Of a stretch of DNA of 13,122 nt, positions 1 through 7,228 are shown one piece after another (the stretch's first letter is position 1; every line of letters starts with the position of its first letter). The DNA is taken from positions 18,195 through 31,316 of the forward strand of contig DIRE01000077.1 of the NCBI GenBank assembly GCA_002426575.1, in the 5' to 3' direction. This DNA comes from Clostridiaceae bacterium UBA5444 (lineage in GTDB: Bacteria; Bacillota; Clostridia; Clostridiales; Oxobacteraceae). Under the pieces are notes generated by a model that worked only from the letters and a program-made list of their open reading frames with translations, did no database searches and was not told where the DNA came from. The position numbers were made by a program, and so were the translations under genes.

Positions 1-2
1 AA

Positions 3-68
3 TCAAATCAACATATCCTGACGTTAGTACTGTCTTAAGTCGCTGCGTAAGTCAAATCAACGTATCCT
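3..68. repeat. Pair of degenerate 17-bp direct repeats
   Basis: A 17-bp sequence beginning TCAAATCAAC occurs at 3-19 and again at 52-68, with 16 of 17 positions identical and a 49-bp offset. The bases between the copies do not repeat. The array may continue to the left of the window. Nothing here codes for a protein, and the function is unknown. Confidence 0.5.
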
Positions 69-85
69 TAAATAACGTTATTTAA
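68..85. repeat. Perfect 18-bp palindrome
   Basis: TTAAATAACGTTATTTAA at 68-85 is exactly its own reverse complement, centred on the CG at 76-77. It lies between the second direct repeat and the terminator. It could be a site for a dimeric DNA-binding protein or an AT-rich chance palindrome. There is no loop, so an RNA hairpin is unlikely. Confidence 0.5.
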
Positions 86-100
86 AGCATACCCTTAAAT

Positions 101-145
101 AAAAAACATGTCGAAGGTAGTTTTTCTTCGGCATGTTTTTTTGTT
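101..145 (+). terminator. Intrinsic terminator of an upstream gene
   Basis: ACATGTCGAAG (106-116) pairs with CTTCGGCATGT (126-136) through one G-U pair, around a 9-nt loop. An A-run precedes the stem and a long T-run follows it. It should stop transcription arriving from a gene left of the window. The flanking A- and T-runs could let it work in both directions. Confidence 0.85.
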
Positions 146-177
146 TTGTTTTATAATTCCACTTTTGCAAGGGGTTC

Positions 178-214
178 TTTGCAAATTAAAGTAGGGTATT
201 GCTAATTAAAGTGT
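178..214. promoter_or_regulatory. Tandem direct repeat upstream of the first gene, possible operator
   Basis: GCAAATTAAAGT (181-192) and GCTAATTAAAGT (201-212) are near-identical direct repeats with a 20-bp period, about two helical turns. A further TTTGCAA (164-170) matches the start of the first copy (178-184). The arrangement just upstream of a weak promoter would suit cooperative protein binding, but no known operator is recognised. Confidence 0.3.
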
Positions 215-243
215 GTACCATAATATTCCAAATACATTATAAT
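215..243 (+). promoter_or_regulatory. Weak sigma-A-type promoter
   Basis: A perfect TATAAT lies at 238-243, about 30 nt before the ATG at 275. The -35 position is poor (GTACCA at 215-220, 17-bp spacer), so activity may need an activator or other sequence. In AT-rich DNA a lone TATAAT is weak evidence. Confidence 0.3.
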
Positions 244-274
244 AGATATATATTATTTAATGGGGGTTTATATT

Positions 275-799
275 ATGAAGAAGACTAAAAGGTTTTTTCT
301 AAGTATTATTGATTGGGTTATTGCTGTATATATATTTGTTATAATACTTTATGGCGTAGCTTTGCTTGAAGGCAGGACAAGTATATACAATATTCCAAGT
401 ATAGGAAAGACAGGTTTTATACATACAAAAGATGGACATGCACTTATTATTAAAAAGACCGATTACAAGTTAAACGACGGGGACACGATTACATATTTAA
501 CTGGTGAGGGAAATTTCTCAGCAGAGATGTATACAGAAGGGTTTAAAAATGCAGATAAGATAGTGGGCAAGGTAGTACTTAGCGTACCTTATTTAGGGTA
601 TTTAGGAGGCTTTTTAGGTACTAAGTTAGGGCGCTTTATATTGATAATAATACCTACAGTGGGTATACTATTATATTCCATGGTGTTTTTAATTGATGAG
701 TATCAGAGTTATCAGAGGCGCAGGAGGAGATATCTTAGAAGGCGGAAAAAAAGAAGAGAGAGGTATGTTAAAGAGGGATTTACATTTTATGAATATTAG
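275..799 (+). CDS. Signal peptidase I-like membrane protein lacking catalytic residues
   Basis: A 174-residue membrane protein. TM1 spans about residues 8-30 and TM2 about 120-140, followed by a very basic tail (about 148-163, mostly Arg and Lys). The stretch from about residue 43 (IGKTGFIHTKDG), through LNDGDTITY (66-74) and IVGKV (96-100), to VPYLGYL (104-110) resembles archaeal/ER (SipW)-type signal peptidases. The SGSMxP serine motif and the HR motif of that family are absent, so I infer it is not an active peptidase. An upstream in-frame ATG at 260 was rejected: it has no ribosome site, while GGGGG at 262-266 sits 8 nt before the ATG at 275. The 158-bp gap to pth argues against tight coupling. 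The family link is by pattern only; it may be a divergent membrane protein of unknown role. Confidence 0.75.
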   Translation: MKKTKRFFLSIIDWVIAVYIFVIILYGVALLEGRTSIYNIPSIGKTGFIHTKDGHALIIKKTDYKLNDGDTITYLTGEGNFSAEMYTEGFKNADKIVGKVVLSVPYLGYLGGFLGTKLGRFILIIIPTVGILLYSMVFLIDEYQSYQRRRRRYLRRRKKRRERYVKEGFTFYEY

Positions 800-957
800 A
801 TGTATTTTGTATAAAAATAAAGTATATGATAATAATTCAAAATAAAATACAGTTTAAACATTGTTCCAGCTATGAAAAATATATCCCCCTTTATTAGATA
901 GATTAAAAATAGTATTATATATAGAGACAGATTTGAGCATTTTTCAGAGGTGATAAG

Positions 958-1542
958 ATGTATATTATAGCTGGACTTGGAAATCCAGGAAAAGAGTTTG
1001 AAAAAACAAGGCATAATATGGGCTTTAACGTGGTAGATTATATGGCATATAGGTATAATATTGATATAAATAAATCAAAGTTTAAAGGCCAAATAGGGGA
1101 AGGATATATAGAGGGGGAAAAAGTTATACTACTAAAGCCTCAAACATTTATGAATTTAAGTGGTGAGAGTATTTTAGAAGCAGTACAGTTTTATAAGGTT
1201 GATATGGATAAGCTAATTGTTGTATATGATGATGTAAGCTTTCCGCTAGGCAGGTTAAGAGTTAGGCCTTCAGGAAGTGATGGAGGACATAATGGAATGA
1301 AGTCTATTATATATCTTTTAGGGAGGGACGATTTCCCAAGGGTTAGGGTGGGAATAGGAGCCCCTGAGTTTGATATGGTTGACTATGTAATAGGAAAGTT
1401 TAAAGACGATGAGAAAGGTATTGTAGATGATATGGCAAAAGTGGCTTCAGATGCTGTTGTAGCAATTATGACTCGGGATGTAACTTCTGCTATGAATGAG
1501 TATAACGGGTATAAGTATGATTTAGAAGAAAGTAAGGAGTAA
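958..1542 (+). CDS. pth: Peptidyl-tRNA hydrolase
   Basis: Cytosolic enzyme that cleaves the ester bond of peptidyl-tRNAs dropped from stalled ribosomes, recycling tRNA. At 194 residues it has normal family length. Family residues are all visible: GLGNPG (6-11) with Asn9, TRHN with catalytic His19, FMNLSG with Asn66, the catalytic Asp91 in YDDVSFPLG, and GGHNG with Asn112. The ATG at 958 follows an AGAGGTG ribosome site at 946-952. The gene next to mfd is the usual Firmicutes arrangement (spoVC in Bacillus subtilis). No convincing promoter was found in the AT-rich 158-bp gap upstream. The last codons lie in a heptanucleotide repeat, which sets the SKE carboxyl end. Confidence 0.97.
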   Translation: MYIIAGLGNPGKEFEKTRHNMGFNVVDYMAYRYNIDINKSKFKGQIGEGYIEGEKVILLKPQTFMNLSGESILEAVQFYKVDMDKLIVVYDDVSFPLGRLRVRPSGSDGGHNGMKSIIYLLGRDDFPRVRVGIGAPEFDMVDYVIGKFKDDEKGIVDDMAKVASDAVVAIMTRDVTSAMNEYNGYKYDLEESKE

Positions 1543-1580
1543 GAGGTAAAAGGTAAGAAGTACTGAGTAAAAAGTAAGCC
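1532..1580. repeat. Heptanucleotide tandem repeat, seven units
   Basis: GTA recurs exactly every 7 bp at 1532, 1539, 1546, 1553, 1560, 1567 and 1574, and six of the seven units start GTAA. The consensus is GTAARRR, with a purine-rich second half. The array begins inside the last pth codons, contains the pth stop (1540-1542), and ends in the 5' arm of the next hairpin. Slippage would alter the pth end or the distance to mfd. Confidence 0.75.
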
Positions 1581-1607
1581 TGAGAGCATATTATATGTTC
1601 TCAGGCT
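1577..1607 (+). other. Hairpin between pth and mfd
   Basis: AGCCTGAGA (1577-1585) pairs with TCTCAGGCT (1599-1607). The pairing extends inward through a G-U pair and CAT/ATG, leaving a loop of about 5 nt. No T-run follows, so it is not a standard intrinsic terminator. It ends 17 nt before the mfd ribosome site, and could be an RNA-processing, stability or attenuation element. Confidence 0.55.
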
Positions 1608-1637
1608 AATGTGCTATTGTCTAAAGGTGGTGTAAAA

Positions 1638-4600
1638 ATGAATGGAATTGTAAAACCTCTATATGAATTAGATGAATTTAAGCGTTTGATTAGTAATATT
1701 GATAGAGGGGTTAGTCCTGTGACTATTCACGGGCTCTCTGAATCTCAAAAAAGCCATATGGTGTATTCAATATTTGACCATATAAAAAGGCCTGTTATAT
1801 TTGTAACATATAATGATATAGAGGCAAAAAATATATATGATGATCTTTCCTTTTTTATGGATAATGTATACTATCTCCCTTCAAGAGAGATACTCTTTTA
1901 CGATACATTAGCAACAAGTTTTGATATTGCAGCTGAAAGGCTTAAAGTTTTAAAAAGCGTAATCGAGCTTCAAGATTTAATACTTATAACCTCAATTGAT
2001 AACCTTACACAAAAATATATAAAGCCAAGTATATACAACAAATACAGCAAAGTTTTAGAGGTTGGACAGGTTATAGATATTGGGGAATTATTAAATTTAT
2101 TTATTGTATCAGGCTATGAAAGAGTTGATACGGTAGAAGGGAAAGGCCAATTTAGCATAAGAGGAGGCATTATTGATTTTTATCCTCTTGTTTCTAAAGA
2201 ACCATATAGGATTGAATTATTTGATGATGAGATTGATTCTATTAGAGAGTTTGATATATATTCCCAAAGATCCACCTATAAAGTAGATAAGGCCACAATA
2301 TTTCCTGTTAGAGAGATAATAATTGAGAGAGACTCTGTGGACAGGGCTGTAGATAAAATAAAAAGAGAGCTTGATTTAAGTTTAAAATCTAAAAAAGTAA
2401 AAAGCGACAAAGAAAGATTAGTCCATCTTAATGAAAAATTTTCAGGGTATATAACGAAACTAAAGGAGACCATATATTTTGAAGGAACAGATGGGCTGCT
2501 TCCATATTTTTATGATGAGTATTTTACATTAATAGATTATTTTAAAACAAGGCCATACGTTATGCTTGATGAGCCATCAAGGATATATCAAAAGGCAGAC
2601 TCTATTTTTTATGAATTTCAGCAATCCTATGAAAGCATGCTTCAAAAAGGAGAGGTGCTTCCATCCCAAGGCGAGCTTTTATATTCAAAGTCTGAGGTTT
2701 TTTCTTCTTTGCTTGATAATAAGGTTATAACCTATAATACGCTTCCAAGGCCTGTTCAAGGTATAAAGCCTTTAGCCATAGCAACTTTCTCTGCCATTAC
2801 TGCCCATTCTTTCCATGGGCAGATGGAGCTTTTGACTGAGGATTTGATGTTTTGGAAATCTAAAAGTTATAGAATAGTTATACTATCTGGAACCGAGGCA
2901 AAGGGCAAGCGGCTTGTGGAATCATTAAGGGATCAAGACATAGAGGCCTTATATTTAGATTCAATACCAGAGGATATACCAAAAGGGCAGATAGCAGTAA
3001 CCATGGGCTCTCTTAATAAGGGGTTTGAGTATCCAGAAATAGGCTTTGTGGTTGTATCTGATAAAGAGATATTTGGAGAGTCAAAAAGAAAAAGAAGGCC
3101 GGCCCCTAAAAAAGGATTATCAAAGATAAAGAACTTTACAGATCTTAAAGTAGGGGATTATGTTGTTCATGTAAACCATGGTATAGGAATATATAAGGGA
3201 ATAGAGCAGCTAGTTGTTGATGGTATAAAGAAAGATTATCTTGATATAAGATATGCATCAGGGGATAAACTTTTTGTACCTGTTGACCAGCTCGATATGA
3301 TACAGAAATATATAGGCGGAGAGGGCAAGGCTCCGAAGGTTTACAAGCTTGGCGGTACTGAATGGATAAAGGCCAAGAAAAAGGTAAAAGAGTCCGTTAG
3401 AGAGATGGCAGATGACCTTGTAAAGCTTTATGCTGAAAGGCAGCAGGTTAAGGGGCATCAGTATCCTCCAGATACTCCTTGGCAGAAGCAGTTTGAGGAT
3501 GAATTCCTTTATGAAGAGACACCAGATCAGCTTACTGCAGCTGAGGAGATAAAAGAAGATATGGAAAGTCCAAAGCCTATGGATAGGCTGCTTTGCGGAG
3601 ATGTTGGATATGGAAAGACTGAGGTCGCAGTAAGGGCTGCATTTAAGGCTGCAATGGATGGAAAACAAGTAGCCTTTTTGGTTCCAACAACAATACTTGC
3701 AGATCAGCATTACAATAACTTCAAAAAAAGGTTTGCAGACTTTCCTATAAATATAGATATGATAAGTAGATTTCGCTCCCAAGCAGAGCAGAAACAAACA
3801 ATAAAAGCTTTAAAAAGTGGCACTGTTGATATACTTGTTGGGACTCATAGGCTGCTTCAGAAGGATATAGTTTTTAAAAACCTAGGACTTTTGATAATAG
3901 ATGAGGAGCAAAGATTTGGAGTTGCTCATAAGGAAGCAATTAAATCTTTGAAGAGAAATGTTGACGTTTTAACTCTTTCTGCAACCCCTATACCAAGGAC
4001 GCTCCATATGTCTTTACTAGGTGTTAGAGATATGAGCGTTATAGAGACTCCTCCAGAGGAGAGGTACCCTGTACAGACCTATGTTGTTGAATTTAACGAA
4101 GAGCTCATAAGGGATGCAATCTCAAGGGAGATTGGAAGAGGGGGACAGATATATTTTGTATATAACAGGGTTGAGACTATTGAAGAGATGAGGCTTAGGT
4201 TAAATGCATTAGTGCCTGAGGCAAGAATAGCAATAGGCCATGGGCAGATGAGCGAAAGACAGCTTGAAAATGTAATGATAGATTTTCTACAAAGAGAGTA
4301 TGATATTTTGCTAAGTACCACCATAATAGAAAATGGAATTGATATACCAAATGTAAATACACTTATTGTTTATGATGCAGACAAGATGGGGTTATCCCAG
4401 CTATACCAGCTAAGGGGAAGGGTTGGAAGGTCAAATAGGCTTGCCTATGCTTATTTTACCTACAAAAAAGATAAGGTTCTTACAGAGATAGCTGAAAAAA
4501 GGCTTAAAGCAATAAAAGAATTTACAGAGTTTGGCTCAGGGTTTAAAATAGCCATGAGAGATCTAGAGATTAGAGGTGCAGGCAATATTTTAGGGCCTCA

Positions 4601-5177
4601 GCAGCATGGGCATATGGATGCTGTAGGATATGATATGTATTGCAGGCTGCTTGAGGAGGCAGTGCTTGAAGTAAAGGGAGAAGAAAGAGAGGAGCCTGTT
4701 GAAACAACAATAGATCTTACAATGAATGCCTATATAGATAGTGACTTTATAAAGGATTCAGGCACAAAGATTGAGATGTATAAAAAGATAGCTGCAGTAT
4801 CAGATCTGCAGGATATGTATGATCTGCAAGAAGAGATAGAGGATAGGTTTGGAGATATTCCACCTGCCATGGACAATTTGCTTAAGATTGCATATATAAA
4901 GGCTTTAGCATCTAAAATTAATGTGGCATCCATAAACCAAAAGGGCAATAAGATTGAAGTTACATTTGCAGATAATAGGGCAAATAAAAAGGGCAGCAGC
5001 GGCAGTGCATTTATAAGCCAAGATGGGGTTTTAGAATTTATGAAACAGTATGGTAAGGTTGTTAATTTTAATATGCAAAAACCTCAAGCTTTTATAATTA
5101 ATGTGCCAGGTTATAAAGAGGATCAGATATTAAGACTATTGAAGGATATGTTTGTATTTATTAATAGTTTGCAGTAG
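1638..5177 (+). CDS. mfd: Transcription-repair coupling factor Mfd
   Basis: ATP-driven translocase that displaces RNA polymerase stalled at DNA lesions and recruits UvrA for nucleotide excision repair. At 1179 residues it is full length. The UvrB-like amino-terminal part is followed by the RNA polymerase interaction domain from about residue 500 (FTDLKVGDYVVHVNHGIGIY). The RecG-like motor has Walker A GDVGYGKT (654-661), DEEQ box (755-758), LSATPIPRT (from 780) and QLRGRVGR (924-931). The translocation motif with RGAGNILG lies near 979, and the carboxyl-terminal domain follows. The ATG at 1638 is preceded by AAAGGTGG (1624-1630). A GTG at 1611 is also in frame but touches the upstream hairpin and has no ribosome site. 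The gene may share a transcript with pth. No disruption is seen. Confidence 0.97.
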   Translation: MNGIVKPLYELDEFKRLISNIDRGVSPVTIHGLSESQKSHMVYSIFDHIKRPVIFVTYNDIEAKNIYDDLSFFMDNVYYLPSREILFYDTLATSFDIAAERLKVLKSVIELQDLILITSIDNLTQKYIKPSIYNKYSKVLEVGQVIDIGELLNLFIVSGYERVDTVEGKGQFSIRGGIIDFYPLVSKEPYRIELFDDEIDSIREFDIYSQRSTYKVDKATIFPVREIIIERDSVDRAVDKIKRELDLSLKSKKVKSDKERLVHLNEKFSGYITKLKETIYFEGTDGLLPYFYDEYFTLIDYFKTRPYVMLDEPSRIYQKADSIFYEFQQSYESMLQKGEVLPSQGELLYSKSEVFSSLLDNKVITYNTLPRPVQGIKPLAIATFSAITAHSFHGQMELLTEDLMFWKSKSYRIVILSGTEAKGKRLVESLRDQDIEALYLDSIPEDIPKGQIAVTMGSLNKGFEYPEIGFVVVSDKEIFGESKRKRRPAPKKGLSKIKNFTDLKVGDYVVHVNHGIGIYKGIEQLVVDGIKKDYLDIRYASGDKLFVPVDQLDMIQKYIGGEGKAPKVYKLGGTEWIKAKKKVKESVREMADDLVKLYAERQQVKGHQYPPDTPWQKQFEDEFLYEETPDQLTAAEEIKEDMESPKPMDRLLCGDVGYGKTEVAVRAAFKAAMDGKQVAFLVPTTILADQHYNNFKKRFADFPINIDMISRFRSQAEQKQTIKALKSGTVDILVGTHRLLQKDIVFKNLGLLIIDEEQRFGVAHKEAIKSLKRNVDVLTLSATPIPRTLHMSLLGVRDMSVIETPPEERYPVQTYVVEFNEELIRDAISREIGRGGQIYFVYNRVETIEEMRLRLNALVPEARIAIGHGQMSERQLENVMIDFLQREYDILLSTTIIENGIDIPNVNTLIVYDADKMGLSQLYQLRGRVGRSNRLAYAYFTYKKDKVLTEIAEKRLKAIKEFTEFGSGFKIAMRDLEIRGAGNILGPQQHGHMDAVGYDMYCRLLEEAVLEVKGEEREEPVETTIDLTMNAYIDSDFIKDSGTKIEMYKKIAAVSDLQDMYDLQEEIEDRFGDIPPAMDNLLKIAYIKALASKINVASINQKGNKIEVTFADNRANKKGSSGSAFISQDGVLEFMKQYGKVVNFNMQKPQAFIINVPGYKEDQILRLLKDMFVFINSLQ

Positions 5178-5198
5178 CGTATAATTTTGTATTATAAT
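5169..5198 (+). promoter_or_regulatory. Probable prsA promoter overlapping the mfd end
   Basis: TTGCAG (5169-5174) and a perfect TATAAT (5193-5198) are separated by 18 bp. Transcription would start near 5205, giving a leader of about 35 nt before the TTG at 5240. The -35 keeps only the TTG half of the consensus and overlaps the mfd stop codon region. Confidence 0.45.
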
Positions 5199-5239
5199 AT
5201 AATGAGTTTTAAATTAATAACAAAGGGAGAGGATTTAAT

Positions 5240-6253
5240 TTGTCTAAGATCGGGAATAAGCTAACTGTAGTGATTTCAACAGTTGTAGCAGCAGGAATGA
5301 TTGTATCAGGCTGCAGCCTTGTTGAGAAAACTCCAGAAGCTATTGCTAAACAAAAGGTTGCCAAGGTAGGATCAGAGTATATAACTCGCGGAGAATTTGA
5401 TAAAGATTTTGAGCCAATTAAAGAGCAGATCATAGCAAGAAGCGGAAAACCAGATTATTTTGATAGTGAAGAAGGAAAACAAGTATTAACTGAGACAAAG
5501 GGCAAGTTCCTTGATAATATGATCAATCAAAAGATAGTAAACAAAAAAGCAGAGGAATTAAGCCTTATAAAAGATCAAAATGAAATAAGTACTGAGGTTG
5601 ATAAACAAGTAGAAGAAATGAAAAAGAACTTTAAGGACGAAAAAGAGTTTGAGGATGTACTGAAACAGCAGCATCTGACAATTGATATTATGAAAAAGTT
5701 TCTAAAAGATGATATTGTATATAAAAAAGTATATGATGAGACTACTAAGGATGTAACTGTATCCGATGACGAAGTATCTAAATACTACGAACAAAATAAA
5801 TCCATGTTTACTGAAAAGCCAAACAGCATGAACGTTTCTCACATAGTTGTAGATACTGAAGAAAAAGCTAAAGATATAAAAGCAAAGATAGATAAGGGAG
5901 AAGATTTTGCAAAGCTTGCAAAAGAGTTTTCAACAGAGCCTGCAGCTAAAACCTCAGGTGGGGATCTTGGAGAAATAGAGTATAATGATCAAAGGTATGA
6001 TCCAACGTTTGTGGCAGCTGCAATGACACTTAAAGAAGGGCAAGTAAGCGACCCTGTTAAGACTCAGTGGGGATACCATATAATCAAAGTTACAAAGTTA
6101 AACGAATACCCAGTATTACCTTTTGATAAGGTCAAGGACAAAATAAAGGATAACTTGCTAAAGGATGCTAAGGGAAAGAAATTTAATGATTCACTAACTG
6201 CATGGAATACCGAATTAAAAGTAAAGAAATATGATAAAAATTTAAATAATTAA
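5240..6253 (+). CDS. prsA: PrsA-type peptidylprolyl isomerase lipoprotein
   Basis: Membrane-anchored foldase acting outside the membrane, where it helps secreted proteins fold by cis-trans isomerising prolyl bonds. The protein has 337 residues. A lysine-containing start and hydrophobic segment lead to the lipobox VSGC, with Cys25 the predicted lipidation site. A charged helical chaperone region (about 30-190) follows. The parvulin (PpiC/rotamase) domain covers about 197-286, from SHIVVDTEEKA through GGDLG to WGYHIIKV. The start is TTG at 5240, after GGGAGAGG at 5225-5232. It has its own promoter-like site and terminator, so it appears monocistronic. In B. subtilis prsA is elsewhere on the chromosome; here it sits between mfd and spoVT. 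Substrates cannot be read from the sequence. Confidence 0.93.
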   Translation: MSKIGNKLTVVISTVVAAGMIVSGCSLVEKTPEAIAKQKVAKVGSEYITRGEFDKDFEPIKEQIIARSGKPDYFDSEEGKQVLTETKGKFLDNMINQKIVNKKAEELSLIKDQNEISTEVDKQVEEMKKNFKDEKEFEDVLKQQHLTIDIMKKFLKDDIVYKKVYDETTKDVTVSDDEVSKYYEQNKSMFTEKPNSMNVSHIVVDTEEKAKDIKAKIDKGEDFAKLAKEFSTEPAAKTSGGDLGEIEYNDQRYDPTFVAAAMTLKEGQVSDPVKTQWGYHIIKVTKLNEYPVLPFDKVKDKIKDNLLKDAKGKKFNDSLTAWNTELKVKKYDKNLNN

Positions 6254-6299
6254 TATATAAAAATAGGAGTGGGATAAATGCCACTCCTATTTTTATATA
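6254..6299 (+). terminator. Terminator after prsA
   Basis: The arms 6254-6272 and 6281-6299 are perfect reverse complements over 19 bp, with the core ATAGGAGTGG, around an 8-nt loop. A-runs lie on the 5' side and T-runs on the 3' side, so it could stop transcription on both strands. The gene ends on the base just before the stem. Confidence 0.92.
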
Positions 6300-6402
6300 T
6301 TTTTTTAAAATTTATAGAAAACAAAGTATATTTTTCATAAAGATGAGAAAATTATATGTAAGAAGTTAAAAATATAATAATTTTTGTATAAGTAGCAGAA
6401 AA

Positions 6403-6433
6403 TGAATAAAATGTATTTTTCAGTAGAATACTA
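6403..6433 (+). promoter_or_regulatory. Predicted sigma-G (forespore) promoter of spoVT
   Basis: TGAATA (6403-6408) is an exact match to the sigma-G -35 consensus, and AATACTA (6427-6433) matches the -10 CATACTA at six of seven positions. The spacer is 18 bp. B. subtilis spoVT is transcribed by sigma-G, so this fits both sequence and gene. It would give a leader of about 34 nt to the ATG at 6474. Confidence 0.7.
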
Positions 6434-6473
6434 ATAAACATAAGAACAATACAGCATATAAGGAGGGACATGA

Positions 6474-7031
6474 ATGAAAGCTACTGGAATAGTTAGAAGA
6501 ATAGACGATCTTGGTAGAGTTGTCATTCCAAAGGAGATAAGGCGTACACTGAGGATAAGGGAAGGTGATCCACTAGAAATTTTTACGGATAGAGAAGGGG
6601 GTGTAATACTTAAGAAATATTCACCAATTGGTGAGTTAAGCGACTTTGCTAAGGAATATGCAGAATCCCTGCAGCAATCTGTAAATCACATAGTTTTAAT
6701 AACTGATAAGGACAGTGTAATTGCTGCAGCAGGAGCACCTAAGAAAGAATTTATGGATAAAAGAATAAGCGAAGATATAGAGAAGATCATGGAGGCTAGA
6801 AAGACAGTAATTAGTAATGGAAAGGAAGGAGACGACAGCTTTGCAGTAGAATCAGACGAAGAGGATGGTTCAAAGTATACGGCTCAAGTTGCAGCCTCCA
6901 TAGTAGCAGAAGGTGACTCTATAGGCACAGTTATATTCCTTTCTAAAGAAGAAGGCGTAACCATGGGAACACTAGAAAGCAAACTAGCTGAAACTGCGGC
7001 AGGCTTTTTAGGAAAGCAAATGGAGCAATAG
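6474..7031 (+). CDS. spoVT: Stage V sporulation protein T
   Basis: Forespore transcription regulator that activates or represses late sigma-G genes. At 185 residues it has the family's usual size. Residues 1 to about 52 form an AbrB/MazE-type swapped-hairpin DNA-binding domain (GIVRRIDDLGRVVIPKEIRR). The rest (about 56-180) is the GAF-like domain typical of SpoVT, including SVNHIVLITDKDSVIAAAGAP. That second domain separates it from AbrB and Abh, which are about half as long. The ATG at 6474 follows AGGAGGG at 6461-6467; an out-of-frame ATG at 6470 is not used. The likely sigma-G promoter upstream suggests forespore-specific expression. No clear intrinsic terminator follows. Confidence 0.96.
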   Translation: MKATGIVRRIDDLGRVVIPKEIRRTLRIREGDPLEIFTDREGGVILKKYSPIGELSDFAKEYAESLQQSVNHIVLITDKDSVIAAAGAPKKEFMDKRISEDIEKIMEARKTVISNGKEGDDSFAVESDEEDGSKYTAQVAASIVAEGDSIGTVIFLSKEEGVTMGTLESKLAETAAGFLGKQMEQ

Positions 7032-7066
7032 TTCATTTAAAATTAAATATTTGTTTTAAGGCTTTA

Positions 7067-7121
7067 GGCAGCTTAATCTAAAATAGTAATAAGCAACACT
7101 ACTTCCTTGGGTTAAGCTGTT
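7067..7121 (+). other. Long-looped inverted repeat in the spoVT-yabM gap
   Basis: GGCAGCTTAATC (7067-7078) can pair with GGTTAAGCTGTT (7110-7121) over 12 bp, three of them G-U, around a 31-nt loop. Only short T-stretches follow, so it is a poor terminator. It could be a leader-RNA structure for yabM or a weak stop for spoVT. The rest of the 197-bp gap shows only three AGGGTTT copies near the yabM start (7198, 7211, 7220). Confidence 0.3.
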
Positions 7122-7228
7122 TATAAATTTTAGAAGCGCCTTCAATCCACTTATTTTTTGTATAAAACCTAATTTAGATGAATAACATTATTTGAGAAGG
7201 GTTTTAGTTAAGGGTTTGGAGGGTTTAT

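Noticed and set aside
1..100. Possible CRISPR array end
   Set aside because: Only two imperfect 17-bp copies are visible, shorter than typical CRISPR repeats, with no cas gene in the window.
797..957. Riboswitch or T-box leader before pth
   Set aside because: The gap is AT-rich, with only an 8-bp long-range inverted repeat and no recognisable riboswitch or T-box core.
796..1014. Small membrane-like protein on the minus strand
   Set aside because: It overlaps the pth start and has no ribosome site; its hydrophobic look comes from AT-rich sequence.
1611..1637. Longer Mfd start at GTG 1611
   Set aside because: It lacks a ribosome site and follows the hairpin directly; AAAGGTGG is well placed for the ATG at 1638.
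3258..3797. 179-residue reading frame on the minus strand within mfd
   Set aside because: It lies opposite the conserved Mfd motor region, with no family resemblance or ribosome site.
7179..7209. Sigma-G promoter for yabM (TGAATA at 7179)
   Set aside because: No matching -10 lies 17-18 bp downstream.
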